Shown here piece after piece: positions 48,819-58,021 of a stretch of 64,000 nt of DNA (its first letter is position 1; every line of letters starts with the position of its first letter). Source of the DNA: Corynebacterium appendicis CIP 107643 (GTDB taxonomy: Bacteria > Actinomycetota > Actinomycetes > Mycobacteriales > Mycobacteriaceae). The notes beneath the pieces were generated by a model that was not told where the DNA came from, did not search any database, and saw nothing but the letters and a program-made list of their open reading frames with translations. The position numbers were made by a program, and so were the translations under genes. Location: assembly GCF_030408415.1 (NCBI RefSeq), contig NZ_CP046976.1, forward strand, positions 1 through 64,000, given 5' to 3'.

Positions 48819-48909
48819 GGTCAGAACACTAACATCGGGTTGGTACCATCGAGACCATTATTGAGCTGCGCTCAGTACGCGCTCGGTACAGCTAGAGGCA
48901 GGAGGATTC

Positions 48910-50127
48910 ATGCTCGACAGCACGACCGGAACGATCTGGTGGCACGTCTACCCCCTCGGCGCGACTGGGGCCCCGATCCGCGGACGCACCGGGGACGGCT
49001 CCGATGCCGCGCCCCGCCTGCGCCAGCTCGAGCCCTGGCTCGACTACCTCATCGAGCTCGGTTGCGACGGCCTGCTTCTCGGCCCCATTTTCGAATCCGT
49101 CGCCCACGGCTACGACACCCTTGACCACTACCGCATCGACGCACGCCTGGGCACCAACGAGGACTTCGACTGGCTCATGGGCGCCTGCCGGCAGCGCGGC
49201 ATCAAAGTGATGCTCGACGGGGTGTTCAACCATGTGTCGGCGACGCACGCGGCCGTCGATAAGCAACTTGCTGGCAGCACGAACTGGGAAGGCCATGACG
49301 AGCTGGCTACATTGCACCACGACGATGAACGCGTGCGCGACATGGTCGCCGACATCATGAAGTTCTGGCTCGCGCGCGGTATCGCCGGCTGGCGCCTCGA
49401 CGTCGCGTACTCGGTCCCGCCCGAATTCTGGTCCGACGTGCTCGGCCGTGTCCGCGCCGACTACCCCGACGCGCTCATCCTCGGCGAAGTCATCCACGGC
49501 GACTACGCCCAGATTGCGCACGACGGCACCCTCGACGCCGTCACCCAGTACGAGCTGTGGAAAGGAATCTGGAGCTCGCTTCACGACACCAATTTCTGGG
49601 AACTCGACCACGCCCTTGAGCGCCACCGCGACGTGTCCGCCCAGCTGCTCACCAACACATTCATCGGCAACCACGATGTCGACCGGATCGCCAGCAAAAT
49701 CGGCCAGGACAAAGAAATCCTCGCGCTGGCCATCCTGCTGACCCTGCCCGGCATGCCCAGCATCTACTGCGGCGACGAACAAGGCTTCGAAGGCGTCCGC
49801 GGCGAAGGATTCAGCGCTGACGACGCCGTCCGCCCGCCGCTTCCCGCCACCCCCGGCGAGCTCTCCGACCTCGGTGCTTGGATCTTCCGCGAACACCAAG
49901 CGCTCATCGGCCTACGCCGCCGCAACCCGTGGCTCACCGGCGCCGACCTGGAAGTTCTCGACAAAACCAACGAGACCATCAGCTACCGCGTCTTCGCCGA
50001 CAACGAGCAATTGCTTATCGACGCCTGGCTCACCCCCGCCCCCGGCATCCGCATCCGCTCCGCCGCTGATGCCGTCGACGGGGCAGCCGACACCTCCGCC
50101 GAGACCGTCTACGAATGGACCCCTTAA
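48910..50127 (+). CDS. GH13 (alpha-amylase family) glycosidase
   Basis: A 405-residue (beta/alpha)8-barrel enzyme acting on alpha-glucosidic bonds. The four GH13 regions are present: DGVFNHV, GWRLDVA (nucleophile Asp), ILGEVIHG (acid/base Glu) and FIGNHDVDRI (transition-state Asp). There is no signal peptide and no starch-binding domain, and the protein is short, so an intracellular oligosaccharide or trehalose-related role is more likely than secreted amylase. It contains two copies of GCTTATCGACG (49254 reversed, 50013 forward). GGAGG precedes the ATG. Confidence 0.88.
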   Translation: MLDSTTGTIWWHVYPLGATGAPIRGRTGDGSDAAPRLRQLEPWLDYLIELGCDGLLLGPIFESVAHGYDTLDHYRIDARLGTNEDFDWLMGACRQRGIKVMLDGVFNHVSATHAAVDKQLAGSTNWEGHDELATLHHDDERVRDMVADIMKFWLARGIAGWRLDVAYSVPPEFWSDVLGRVRADYPDALILGEVIHGDYAQIAHDGTLDAVTQYELWKGIWSSLHDTNFWELDHALERHRDVSAQLLTNTFIGNHDVDRIASKIGQDKEILALAILLTLPGMPSIYCGDEQGFEGVRGEGFSADDAVRPPLPATPGELSDLGAWIFREHQALIGLRRRNPWLTGADLEVLDKTNETISYRVFADNEQLLIDAWLTPAPGIRIRSAADAVDGAADTSAETVYEWTP

Positions 50128-50349
50128 ACCTCGCTTTCGCGACTTACGAAGCGCCCCGGCGCCTTCCACCCTCCGGGTATCCCTGCCCGGTGTATTGCTG
50201 CACAGTGCTCACAATCTTCCTTCAACGAATCCGACTGTAGGACTGCGTTCGAACACCACGATCAACCGATCCGGTGACCAACAGAAAATTTTCGCTTTTA
50301 TGGAACCGCAGGTTGAACCACCTTTTTGCGCGCTAGCTCTGCGCTGAAT

Positions 50350-50373
50350 TGTGGATAACTCGGGTTATCCACA
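50350..50373. promoter_or_regulatory. inverted pair of DnaA boxes upstream of an HNH gene
   Basis: TGTGGATAA (50350-50358) and TTATCCACA (50365-50373) are two exact DnaA boxes in head-to-head arrangement with a 6-bp spacer, 54 bp upstream of the ATG at 50427. The remaining 50128-50349 sequence has no gene. The pair may let DnaA regulate the HNH gene. Confidence 0.65.
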
Positions 50374-50426
50374 GGCATTTTCGTCGCCTATGTCGTTTTT
50401 CCTTGACTCCGTTTAGCGTGTGGGGC

Positions 50427-51503
50427 ATGAGCGATTTTGACGCGTTTCTTGGAACTCTTGGTAGCCCGATGGTTATCCTGGCTGGTTTCGACCGTCAGGC
50501 TGCTCGTGCTGCCGGCGTCAAGCCCACCACGTATGTCGAGTGGGAAAAGGCTTATGAGGTCTACTTCGGTGCGACCCGGTTTCGCCGCCAGCAAGCCAAT
50601 GCCGTTCGTGTTGCTAGGCAGACGGGGAAGTCTCTGGATCAGATCCTGTTCATTGAGCAGCAAGTGCGTGCTGTGTCTTCCGACCGGGAGACATGGAAAC
50701 TCCGCCTCGCCCTGCTATCCGTGCGGGGCGACTACAAGACGCTGCAGCGCCGCGCCAAAGACATCGTCCCCGACCCGGACGCCGATAAACCCGCCCCGGA
50801 GTCCACGGTCCGGTTTGGCCGGACGCGGAAAGGCAAACGCACGGTCATCGCCACCGGCGCCGAACGCGTTATCGCCGACCTGGAACACGCCCTGCGGGCA
50901 AAGCTCGACCCTGACCGCCCTGAGGGCCCGCAAATGTATGAGGCGTTCGCGGAGTTGCTGCGCGGCGGTGCCGGGGTTGCGGAGTCTGTGCCGCGGCCGT
51001 TGATCCAGGTCCCGCTTTCCGAGCACATCAGGATCCTGGCAGGCGAGGGGGATGAGACGATCCTGGGCCTGTCGGATGGCACCACGATGACTGGTGCGGA
51101 GTATCTGACTCACTATTACTCGAAGGATTTGGAGGTGGCGTTGTTCCACCCGCAGGCAGGTGCAGTGAACCTGTACCACGCGAAGCGGTTCGCCAACGCC
51201 AAGCAACGCGACCTGGCCCGTGCGACGTTGACGACGTGTCCGGTGCCGGATTGCCGGCACGCGGCGGATAATTGCGAGGTCCACCACATCACACCGTGGG
51301 CGCGTGGCGGGCCGACGAACATGGACAACCTGTCGGTGTTGTGCAGGTACCACAACCGCACCAACGACGACGACCCCCACAGACACCACCGGGGTCGAAT
51401 ACACATCCGCAACGGCACCCCGACATGGGTCTCCCCGCGCGGAACACCAGTACCGAACACCACCCACCAATACGGTGCCATGCACCTGTTATTCGGAAAC
51501 TAG
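50427..51503 (+). CDS. HNH endonuclease family protein
   Basis: A 358-residue protein of the large actinobacterial HNH/DUF222-like group. The HNH nuclease core is C-terminal: CPVPDCRHAADNCEVHHITPWARGGPTNMDNLSVLCRYHNRTND, with two CxxC-type zinc ligands and the HH...N...H catalytic residues. The N-terminal 250 residues are helical and of unknown role. ATG 50427 is used; a longer frame would run through the DnaA-box pair. Such genes are multicopy and strain-variable, and their natural function is unclear. A GC hairpin with no strong T-run follows. Confidence 0.85.
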   Translation: MSDFDAFLGTLGSPMVILAGFDRQAARAAGVKPTTYVEWEKAYEVYFGATRFRRQQANAVRVARQTGKSLDQILFIEQQVRAVSSDRETWKLRLALLSVRGDYKTLQRRAKDIVPDPDADKPAPESTVRFGRTRKGKRTVIATGAERVIADLEHALRAKLDPDRPEGPQMYEAFAELLRGGAGVAESVPRPLIQVPLSEHIRILAGEGDETILGLSDGTTMTGAEYLTHYYSKDLEVALFHPQAGAVNLYHAKRFANAKQRDLARATLTTCPVPDCRHAADNCEVHHITPWARGGPTNMDNLSVLCRYHNRTNDDDPHRHHRGRIHIRNGTPTWVSPRGTPVPNTTHQYGAMHLLFGN

Positions 51504-51584
51504 CTCGGAACCTGACTCACACCACCAGGCCGAGGGCGAAACAGCCCTGCGGCCATATCGGTGTGCCCAAAAAGAAACGACAAA

Positions 51585-51614
51585 ACCGGGCCCCGAAACA
51601 TCGGAACCCGGTTC
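51585..51614. terminator. possible bidirectional hairpin between convergent genes
   Basis: AACCGGG and CCCGGTT (51585-51591 and 51608-51614) form a stem between the convergent HNH and aldehyde dehydrogenase genes. Confidence 0.55.
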
Positions 51615-51672
51615 GATCGGCGTGGGCTTTTAGTACATGCTCATGTAGCCCTATAGGCGCGCCTGATTGTGC

Positions 51673-53175
51673 TTAGCGCATGAGGTCGCGGCCGTACTTG
51701 AGGGCGAAGGTCAGAGCCTGCGCCCACCGCTCGGGAGCGATGCCGTCGGGGCCGGCGATGGGGACGATGCGCTGCTCGGCGACGGTGCGGGACTCGGTGT
51801 ACTTGAGCAGTCCGCCGTCGCCGTGGCGCCGGCCGACGCCGGAGCGCTTCCAGCCGCCCATCGGAGCACCAACGGAGGACCAGCCCGCGCCGTAGCCTTC
51901 GTTGATGTTCACGGTGCCTGCCTGCAGCTGCGACGCGATCTTGTGGGCGGTGGACGGCTTGCCGAACACCGACGCATTCAGGCCGTAATCCGTGTCGTTG
52001 GCCTTGGCGATAGCTTCCTCGTGGGAGTCGACGACCTCGATGTAGACGACGGGGCCGAAGACCTCCTCGCGGTACAGCCGGGCATCTTCGGGCACGTTGA
52101 GCAGTACGGTCGGAGCGTAGAACGCGGGGCCGAGGTCGGTGAGACGCTTGCCGCCGGTGGCGACGGTCGCGCCCTTGCTCACCGCGTCTTCGACGAATTC
52201 GGCGACGGTGTCGGCCTGGTCTTCGTTGATGAGGGAGCCCATGTCGATGTCCCAATCGTGGCCGCCGCCAATGCGCATCTTTTCGACGCAGCGCACGAAA
52301 GCCGGAATGAACTCGTCGGCCACAGCGCGGTGGACGTACATGCGCTCGATGGAGATGCACAGCTGGCCGGTGTTGGAGAAGCAGGCGTGGCGGACGCCGC
52401 TGACGACCTTGTCCACGTCGGCATCGGCGGTGACGATCAGCGGGTTCTTTCCGCCGAGCTCGCCGGAGAAGCCGATGAGGCGCTCGCCGGCCTGGGAAGC
52501 GAGCTTCGCGCCGGTCTCGGAGGAGCCGGTGAACATGAGATAGTCGGCTTCCTGCACGAGCAGCTGCCCGACTTCGCGGCCGGAGCCGGGGACGACGTTC
52601 AGTACGTCCTTCGGCAGGCCGGCTTCGGCGAAGAGCTCGGCGGCGCGCAGCGCGGTCAGCGGGGTGGAGGAGTCGGGCTTGAGCACGACGGTGTTGCCGG
52701 CGAGGATAGCGGGGATCGCATCGGAAAGCGCGAGCACGAGCGGGTAATTCCACGGTGCGATGATGCCGACAACGCCGACAGGGGCGTGCTCGACGCGGGT
52801 CTTCGTCGCGATCGGCAGCGCGACCTTGGCGCGGTCGCTTCTCAGCAGCTTCCCGGCGCGGTACGCGTAGTGGCGGGCGGTCAGCGCGCTGTCGAGCACC
52901 TCTTCGAAGGCGGAGCGGCGGTTTTTGCCGTTCTCGTCCTGGATGAGGTCGAGCAGCTCCTTTTGGTGCTTCAGCACGAGGTCGTGGTAGCGCAGCATGA
53001 TTTTTTTGCGCTCTTTGACCGGGGTGGCGGCCCATTCGGGCTGTTTGGCGCGGGCGCGCTCGATGTACTCGCGGGCGGTGTCCGCAGAGTGGTAGTTCGT
53101 GGTGCCGACGATGGTGCCGTCAGCAGGGTTTTTGATGGTCTTGGTCGAATTGTCCTGGTTAAGCAGCGTCGTCAT
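51673..53175 (-). CDS. succinate-semialdehyde dehydrogenase type aldehyde dehydrogenase (GabD2-like)
   Basis: A 500-residue enzyme of the NADP-dependent semialdehyde dehydrogenase subgroup. Motifs are IIAPWNYPLVLALSDAIPAILAGN and FTGSSETG for the cofactor, catalytic Glu in SGELGGKNPLIV, catalytic Cys in NTGQLCIS and EEVFGPVVYIEV. Similarity is strongest to mycobacterial GabD2-type enzymes. ATG 53175 is favoured because TATCTT ends 7 nt upstream, fitting a leaderless transcript; the longer frame adds 12 unlikely residues. A second, different aldehyde dehydrogenase lies at 35289. Confidence 0.88.
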   Translation of the reverse strand: MTTLLNQDNSTKTIKNPADGTIVGTTNYHSADTAREYIERARAKQPEWAATPVKERKKIMLRYHDLVLKHQKELLDLIQDENGKNRRSAFEEVLDSALTARHYAYRAGKLLRSDRAKVALPIATKTRVEHAPVGVVGIIAPWNYPLVLALSDAIPAILAGNTVVLKPDSSTPLTALRAAELFAEAGLPKDVLNVVPGSGREVGQLLVQEADYLMFTGSSETGAKLASQAGERLIGFSGELGGKNPLIVTADADVDKVVSGVRHACFSNTGQLCISIERMYVHRAVADEFIPAFVRCVEKMRIGGGHDWDIDMGSLINEDQADTVAEFVEDAVSKGATVATGGKRLTDLGPAFYAPTVLLNVPEDARLYREEVFGPVVYIEVVDSHEEAIAKANDTDYGLNASVFGKPSTAHKIASQLQAGTVNINEGYGAGWSSVGAPMGGWKRSGVGRRHGDGGLLKYTESRTVAEQRIVPIAGPDGIAPERWAQALTFALKYGRDLMR

Positions 53176-53231
53176 AGTCCCCAAAGATAATGCACGGGCA
53201 CCGCCCCGCACAGGTGCTTTGGCGAGAAAAA

Positions 53232-54602
53232 TTAAACGCCCAGGAAGCGCCGCACGAGGCTGCGGTATGCGCGGGCGGTGAGCTCGACGTCTTCGACGTG
53301 GACGAATTCGTCGTGGGAGTGGAGTTGGTCGAGCACTTCGCCGAATCCGCGTCCGGCGGCGTGCAGCGCGAATCCGTAGCCGACCCCGCCCAGCCGTCGC
53401 CCGAAGCGCAGGTCGGAGCCGCCGGCAGCGATGGTGGGCACGATGTCGGCGTCGGGGAAAAATTCGCGGTAGGTGTCCACGATGGCGTCGTAAAGCGGGC
53501 CCGATGCGGGCGAGACGGTCGCTTCTTCGGTGATCAAATGCTCGACGTGGACGCGTTCGGCCAGGTCGCCCAGAGCTTCAAGCAGCAGCTTATCGACGTC
53601 CTCCTGCCCCTGCCCCGGCAGCGGCCTGATATCCAGCTCCACGTATGCCGTGGACGGGAGCACGTTGATCGCGCCGCCGGCGCGCAGGACAGTGGGGGAG
53701 ACGGTGAGGTGGCTCATGGCGTGCGAGTAGCGGGCGAGCGGGCCGAATGCCTCGTAGTTCTCGCCGGCGATGAGCGCCGCCTCGGTCTCCGGGTCGAAGC
53801 GGAAGGAGCGGACGTAGCCCTGCCAGATATCGTCGGACACGACGTCCGGTTCAATCGCTGCGAGGCGCCGTGCGACTTCGCCGATGAGACCGACCGTGAT
53901 TTCCCGGCCGTACGGCGCTGAGCCGTGACCCGCGTCCCCGTGAATGGTGATGCGTCGCTGAGCTGCGCCTTTCTCGCCGACGACGACCACGATCGCGTCG
54001 CCGCCGCCCGAACCTTGCACCGGGATATGCGACCCGCCCGTCTCCGAGAGGCAGTTGCGCCAGCTGAACGCCTCGGGCTCGTTCTTCGCGATCCAGCCCG
54101 CGCCCAGACCTCCGCGCGCCTCCTCGTCGGCGCAGGCGACGAAGGTAAGGGTGCCGCGCGGCGGGTTCCCGTCCTGCGCCGCGAGTGCGACGTCCCTGGT
54201 CACGGCGGCCATCGCCGCGGTGATGAACAGCATGTCGGTGGCGCCGCGGCCGTAGATGCGCGCGCCGTCCTCCGCTTCCACGACGTCGGCGCCGAAGGGG
54301 TCTTTAGTCCACTTCTCCTCGTCGACGGGCACGACGTCGGTGTGGCCCAGAAGCGTCAGCGGCTCGGCGTCCGGGTCGGTGCCCGGCACCGTGAACGCGA
54401 CGGAGACGCGTCCCGGGTGCGGCTCGAAGCGGCGCACTTCAACACTGTCGCCGACGTCCGCGAAGAACTCCTCGAGGGTCTCCGCGTTGCGCACTTCGTC
54501 GCCGGAATCCGCGGTCAAGTCGTTGACGCAGGCGTTGCGGATGAGCTGCTGCAGCAGCTTGATCGTCGTCTGTTCCAGGGTGCGCTCGGGCGTTTGGGTC
54601 AC
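53232..54602 (-). CDS. M20 family metallopeptidase
   Basis: A 456-residue dinuclear-zinc amidohydrolase. Metal and catalytic motifs are LLGHTDVVPVDEEKW (His and Asp), YGRGATDM (bridging Asp), CADEEARGGLG (catalytic Glu and ligand Glu) and LHSHDEFVHVED (C-terminal His). The dimerisation or lid domain lies about 215-360. The substrate is probably a peptide or N-acyl amino acid. There is no signal sequence. Its start overlaps the upstream lipoprotein gene (ATGA), coupling an enzyme with a surface protein. DVDKLL codons carry a GCTTATCGACG copy (53588). Confidence 0.88.
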   Translation of the reverse strand: MTQTPERTLEQTTIKLLQQLIRNACVNDLTADSGDEVRNAETLEEFFADVGDSVEVRRFEPHPGRVSVAFTVPGTDPDAEPLTLLGHTDVVPVDEEKWTKDPFGADVVEAEDGARIYGRGATDMLFITAAMAAVTRDVALAAQDGNPPRGTLTFVACADEEARGGLGAGWIAKNEPEAFSWRNCLSETGGSHIPVQGSGGGDAIVVVVGEKGAAQRRITIHGDAGHGSAPYGREITVGLIGEVARRLAAIEPDVVSDDIWQGYVRSFRFDPETEAALIAGENYEAFGPLARYSHAMSHLTVSPTVLRAGGAINVLPSTAYVELDIRPLPGQGQEDVDKLLLEALGDLAERVHVEHLITEEATVSPASGPLYDAIVDTYREFFPDADIVPTIAAGGSDLRFGRRLGGVGYGFALHAAGRGFGEVLDQLHSHDEFVHVEDVELTARAYRSLVRRFLGV

Positions 54603-55591
54603 TGGTTCTCCTCGTTTTCCTCGTCCTTGACCATCGGCATGTCGTGCATGTCCTCGCCGATCTTCGGTTCGCTGGCGCTCTCGGAATCCTCGGTGTCCGG
54701 TTGGCCAACTTGGCCAGCGTGGTCGGCCTGGTCGGCTTGCTCAGCCTGCTCCGCCTTCAATTGCAGCTCAGCGGATGACTCCGCAAGCAGCGCGGCAATT
54801 TGGTCGAGGGCGTCCTGGCAGTCCTGCTCGGAGCCGTCGAGGGAGCGGGCAGCGATGGCGACGCCGTAGTCGGTATCGCCGGCGGTGAAGAAGCCGAGCT
54901 GTCGGACATGGAAAGAACCGTCGTCGGCGTCGGACCAGCCGCCCTTGAACGGCAGGTCGTCAATGGTGCCCAGGCCGTAGCTGTGCTCGGCGTCGATCTT
55001 GTGCATCTCCTGGATGACGGGGTTGTCGGCGGGCACGGACGCCAAGTGCTGGGCGTAGCGGGCTTGGGCGGGGATGGGCCAGTTGGTCATGCCGAAGGCG
55101 GGCTCGACATGGACAGACACGCCTGCCTTGGCGATCTCGTCGCCGACGAGCTGGCTAGCTTCCGCGTCGGAGCCGAGGCAGCGCCAGAGGTAGTAAGCGG
55201 CGTCGTTGTCCGACCACTCGATGGCTGCGGTGGTCTGCTCGACGACGAAGTCCTTGTCGTCGCAGTGCTCCCAGGCAGTCAGGGCGATGGGGACCTTGAT
55301 GGTGGACCAGGCAGGCAGGACGCCGCCAGAGCCGGAGTTGGTGGGGGGAGTGGAGCCGTCGAAAAGCGAGAAGCTTGCTTGCGTGTTGGTGGCGGCCTCA
55401 ATCTCGGCGATCTTTCCGTCGAGCCCCTCGAAGTGCGGTGCGGCGGACTCGGGCGCTTCGCTGTCGGCGGGGGCGGAGGGCGGAGCCGGATCGGCGGGCT
55501 CGGGCGCAGGCCCGGAACACGAGGAAAGAGCCAGGGGAAACAGCGCGAGCAGAGCCGCTAGACGACGCTTCCCGGATGCGGTGTTGATCAC
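54599..55591 (-). CDS. beta-lactamase-fold lipoprotein
   Basis: A 330-residue lipoprotein with lipobox LSSC (C25), a Pro/Ala/Glu-rich linker and a domain carrying all three serine beta-lactamase/transpeptidase motifs in correct order and spacing: S96-TIK99 (SxxK), S127-DN (SDN) and K215-GG. A class A beta-lactamase-like or peptidoglycan-modifying fold is therefore likely, but an EPxxN-type omega-loop Glu was not recognised, so activity is uncertain. After about residue 270 comes an acidic tail with repeats of EQAEQADQADHA. It is coupled by ATGA to the M20 gene. Confidence 0.75.
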   Translation of the reverse strand: MINTASGKRRLAALLALFPLALSSCSGPAPEPADPAPPSAPADSEAPESAAPHFEGLDGKIAEIEAATNTQASFSLFDGSTPPTNSGSGGVLPAWSTIKVPIALTAWEHCDDKDFVVEQTTAAIEWSDNDAAYYLWRCLGSDAEASQLVGDEIAKAGVSVHVEPAFGMTNWPIPAQARYAQHLASVPADNPVIQEMHKIDAEHSYGLGTIDDLPFKGGWSDADDGSFHVRQLGFFTAGDTDYGVAIAARSLDGSEQDCQDALDQIAALLAESSAELQLKAEQAEQADQADHAGQVGQPDTEDSESASEPKIGEDMHDMPMVKDEENEENQ

Positions 55592-55641
55592 AGCATTGCA
55601 CTTTAGCTCGTCGGTTTCTGTGTTTCAGTAGGGTTGGGCGC

Positions 55642-57024
55642 ATGGGAGCGTTAGAGCTTGTGGGAAGCGTTGACGGGGCCGTCGATAAGCTGATCGAGCT
55701 ATACACTGCTGCCTGCGATGTCGCGCGCGACGGCGGGGACTACGCGCAGGTGTTGTACCCCAAAATCGCGGTGGACATCAAGGAATGGAAGCCGATCGAC
55801 CGCTCCCAGCCCTTCGGCTACGTCGACGAGGCCGGGGTGTATTCGGCGGCGGTGTCGCGCCCGGACCTCATGTCGGACTACCTGCGCCACCAGTTGCGCT
55901 GCCTGACGGACAACTACGACGCGGAAATCTCCGTCGGCTACTCCGACATCGGGATCGCGCCAGAGTACATCCGCGGCGCACAGCGCAGGCCGGACGCGAA
56001 AACTCCGCGCCCCACGCTCGACGACGTGCACGACGCGATTATCGACGGCGACTGGGACGCCTTTCACGGTCCCGAGAAGCCGCTGTTCCACTTCGGGCCG
56101 CAACGTTTCGACATCGCCTGCGCGCGCATCGAGCACTACACCGGCATCGAGGTCGACTCGGTCCAGAAATTCATCCTGTTCACGAACTACGAGATGCACA
56201 CGCGCGAATTCGTGAAATTCGGGCTGAGCCAGCTTGCCGACGACGCCACGCGCTACAACGCGCTAATCCTCCCCAACGGGACCCGCATCGAGCGCGGCGA
56301 CGTGGACGACATCGACGCGCTGGCGATGAACCTCGCCTCGAAGTACCAGATGCCGCGCTTCGATCTCGTAGCCGACGGCAACAACGGCGTGACCATGATC
56401 AACATCGGCGTCGGCCCGTCGAACGCGAAGACGATCACGGACTGTCTGGCTGTCCTGCGCCCCGAATGCTGGATCATGATCGGCCACTGCGCCGGCCTGG
56501 ACGCCCGCATGCGCATCGGCGACCTCATCCTGGGCAACGCGTACGAGCGCCGCGACCACGTCCTGCACAGCCACATCGACCCCGAAACGCCCATTCCCGC
56601 CGTGCCGGAAATCCAGCGGACGCTGGAGAAATCCGTGAAGAAGATCTACGGCGAGGAAGAGCAGTCGCTCATGCGCACCGGTACGGTGCTGTCCACCGAC
56701 GACCGTAACTGGGAGTGGCAGGCCCCGCGCGATCTGTGGGAATGGCTGCGGAATTCGACGGCGGCGGCGGTGGACATGGAGTCCTGCACCATCGCCGCGA
56801 ACGGCTACCGCTACCGAGTGCCTTACGGCACTCTGCTTGCCGTGTCCGACCTGCCGCTGCACGCCGTGCCGAAGCTGCCGGCCGCCGCGCAGGCCTTCTA
56901 CTCCAACTCGAAGGAAGCCCACGTCATGTGTGCGGTGCGTGCCGTGGAGCGCCTGGCCAAGAACCCGGAGCGACTGCGCACCCGCAAGCTGCGTCACGCG
57001 CTGGGCGAGGTTCCGTTCCGGTGA
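55642..57024 (+). CDS. amn: AMP nucleosidase
   Basis: Amn splits AMP to adenine and ribose 5-phosphate and so buffers the adenylate pool. The 460-residue protein has the N-terminal Amn domain (about 1-170) and the C-terminal nucleoside-phosphorylase-like domain with GVGPSNAKTITDCLAVLRPECWIMIGHCAGLD, VDMESCTIAANGYRYRVPYGTLLAVSDLPLH and the conserved MES substrate motif. Its stop overlaps the sirtuin start (GTGA). A GCTTATCGACG copy is at residues 14-17 (AVDK). Downstream coupling to an NAD-consuming enzyme suggests shared control of adenylate or NAD metabolism. Confidence 0.95.
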   Translation: MGALELVGSVDGAVDKLIELYTAACDVARDGGDYAQVLYPKIAVDIKEWKPIDRSQPFGYVDEAGVYSAAVSRPDLMSDYLRHQLRCLTDNYDAEISVGYSDIGIAPEYIRGAQRRPDAKTPRPTLDDVHDAIIDGDWDAFHGPEKPLFHFGPQRFDIACARIEHYTGIEVDSVQKFILFTNYEMHTREFVKFGLSQLADDATRYNALILPNGTRIERGDVDDIDALAMNLASKYQMPRFDLVADGNNGVTMINIGVGPSNAKTITDCLAVLRPECWIMIGHCAGLDARMRIGDLILGNAYERRDHVLHSHIDPETPIPAVPEIQRTLEKSVKKIYGEEEQSLMRTGTVLSTDDRNWEWQAPRDLWEWLRNSTAAAVDMESCTIAANGYRYRVPYGTLLAVSDLPLHAVPKLPAAAQAFYSNSKEAHVMCAVRAVERLAKNPERLRTRKLRHALGEVPFR

Positions 57025-57974
57025 CATCCAGCTTCCCCGAGCCAGAATTCACCGACCCGGCGGTCGAGCTCGCCCACCGCAGCGCGATCCGCTCCATCGA
57101 GCGCGTGGTGCACGAGACCGCGACGCCGACGCCGCCAGACCAGGCGCTCGACTACGTCGCAGACCTGTTGCGGAACGGTCCGGCGCTCATCGTCACGGGT
57201 GCAGGGGTGTCAACAGCTTCAGGCATCCCGGACTACCGCTCGCCGGGCGGCCGCTTGTCCAAGGGCCGCCCGATGACGTACCAGGAGTTCGCGCACTCGC
57301 GTGCTGCGGTCCGCCGCTACTGGGCGCGCGCGTACGTGGGCATCCGGCAGATGCGCGCCACGTCGCCGAACCGCACGCATTTCGCGCTCGTGGAGCTGGA
57401 GCGAGCCGGGCTGATCAGCGGAATCATCACCCAAAACGTTGACGGGCTCCACGCGGAAGCCGGCTCCCGCAACGTCATCGCCCTCCATGGGGACATGGAG
57501 CACGTCGTGTGCCTCGATTGCGGTTTCAAGGAAGCACGCTCGCTTTTCGACGCCCGCCTCGAGCAGGCCAACCCCGGCTACCTGCAATCAGTCCTGGTGG
57601 ACGAGTCTATGATCAACCCCGACGGCGACGTCGAACTGCCGGAGCAGGCTGTCCAGTCCTTCACCATGGTCGACTGCACGCAGTGCGGGGGCTGGCGCAT
57701 GAAGCCGGACGTGGTCTATTTCGGGGAGAACGTGCCGGGGGAGCGTCGAAAAGCGGCCGCTGAGTGGCTGGATGCCTCGACGTCCCTGATCGCGGTGGGC
57801 ACTTCGCTGGCTGTGATGAGCGGATACCGCCTGGTCCTCGACGCGCGCGGCGCAGGCAAACCCGTCGCCGTGATCAACGGCGGGCCCGGGCGCGCCGACA
57901 CGAAAGCCGCGGCCGTGTGGCGCACCGACGTCGGCGACGCCCTCGACGCGATTTTGGATGCCCTCGACATCTAG
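57021..57974 (+). CDS. sirtuin (Sir2 family NAD-dependent protein deacylase)
   Basis: A 317-residue Sir2 protein that would use NAD to remove acyl groups from lysines. Motifs are TGAGVSTASGIPDYRSPGG (NAD), TQNVDGLH and LHGDMEHVVC (catalytic His), the zinc Cys pairs CLDC and CTQC, and GTSLAVMSGYRLV. The region between the zinc pairs is unusually long (about 60 residues). GTG 57021 overlaps the amn stop by four bases. A Sir2 coupled to AMP nucleosidase is unusual and worth noting. Confidence 0.9.
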   Translation: MTSSFPEPEFTDPAVELAHRSAIRSIERVVHETATPTPPDQALDYVADLLRNGPALIVTGAGVSTASGIPDYRSPGGRLSKGRPMTYQEFAHSRAAVRRYWARAYVGIRQMRATSPNRTHFALVELERAGLISGIITQNVDGLHAEAGSRNVIALHGDMEHVVCLDCGFKEARSLFDARLEQANPGYLQSVLVDESMINPDGDVELPEQAVQSFTMVDCTQCGGWRMKPDVVYFGENVPGERRKAAAEWLDASTSLIAVGTSLAVMSGYRLVLDARGAGKPVAVINGGPGRADTKAAAVWRTDVGDALDAILDALDI

Positions 57975-58021
57975 CGCGCCGACCGCACACAACGGGCCTT
58001 GAGCGGGGTAGCGTTCAATGC

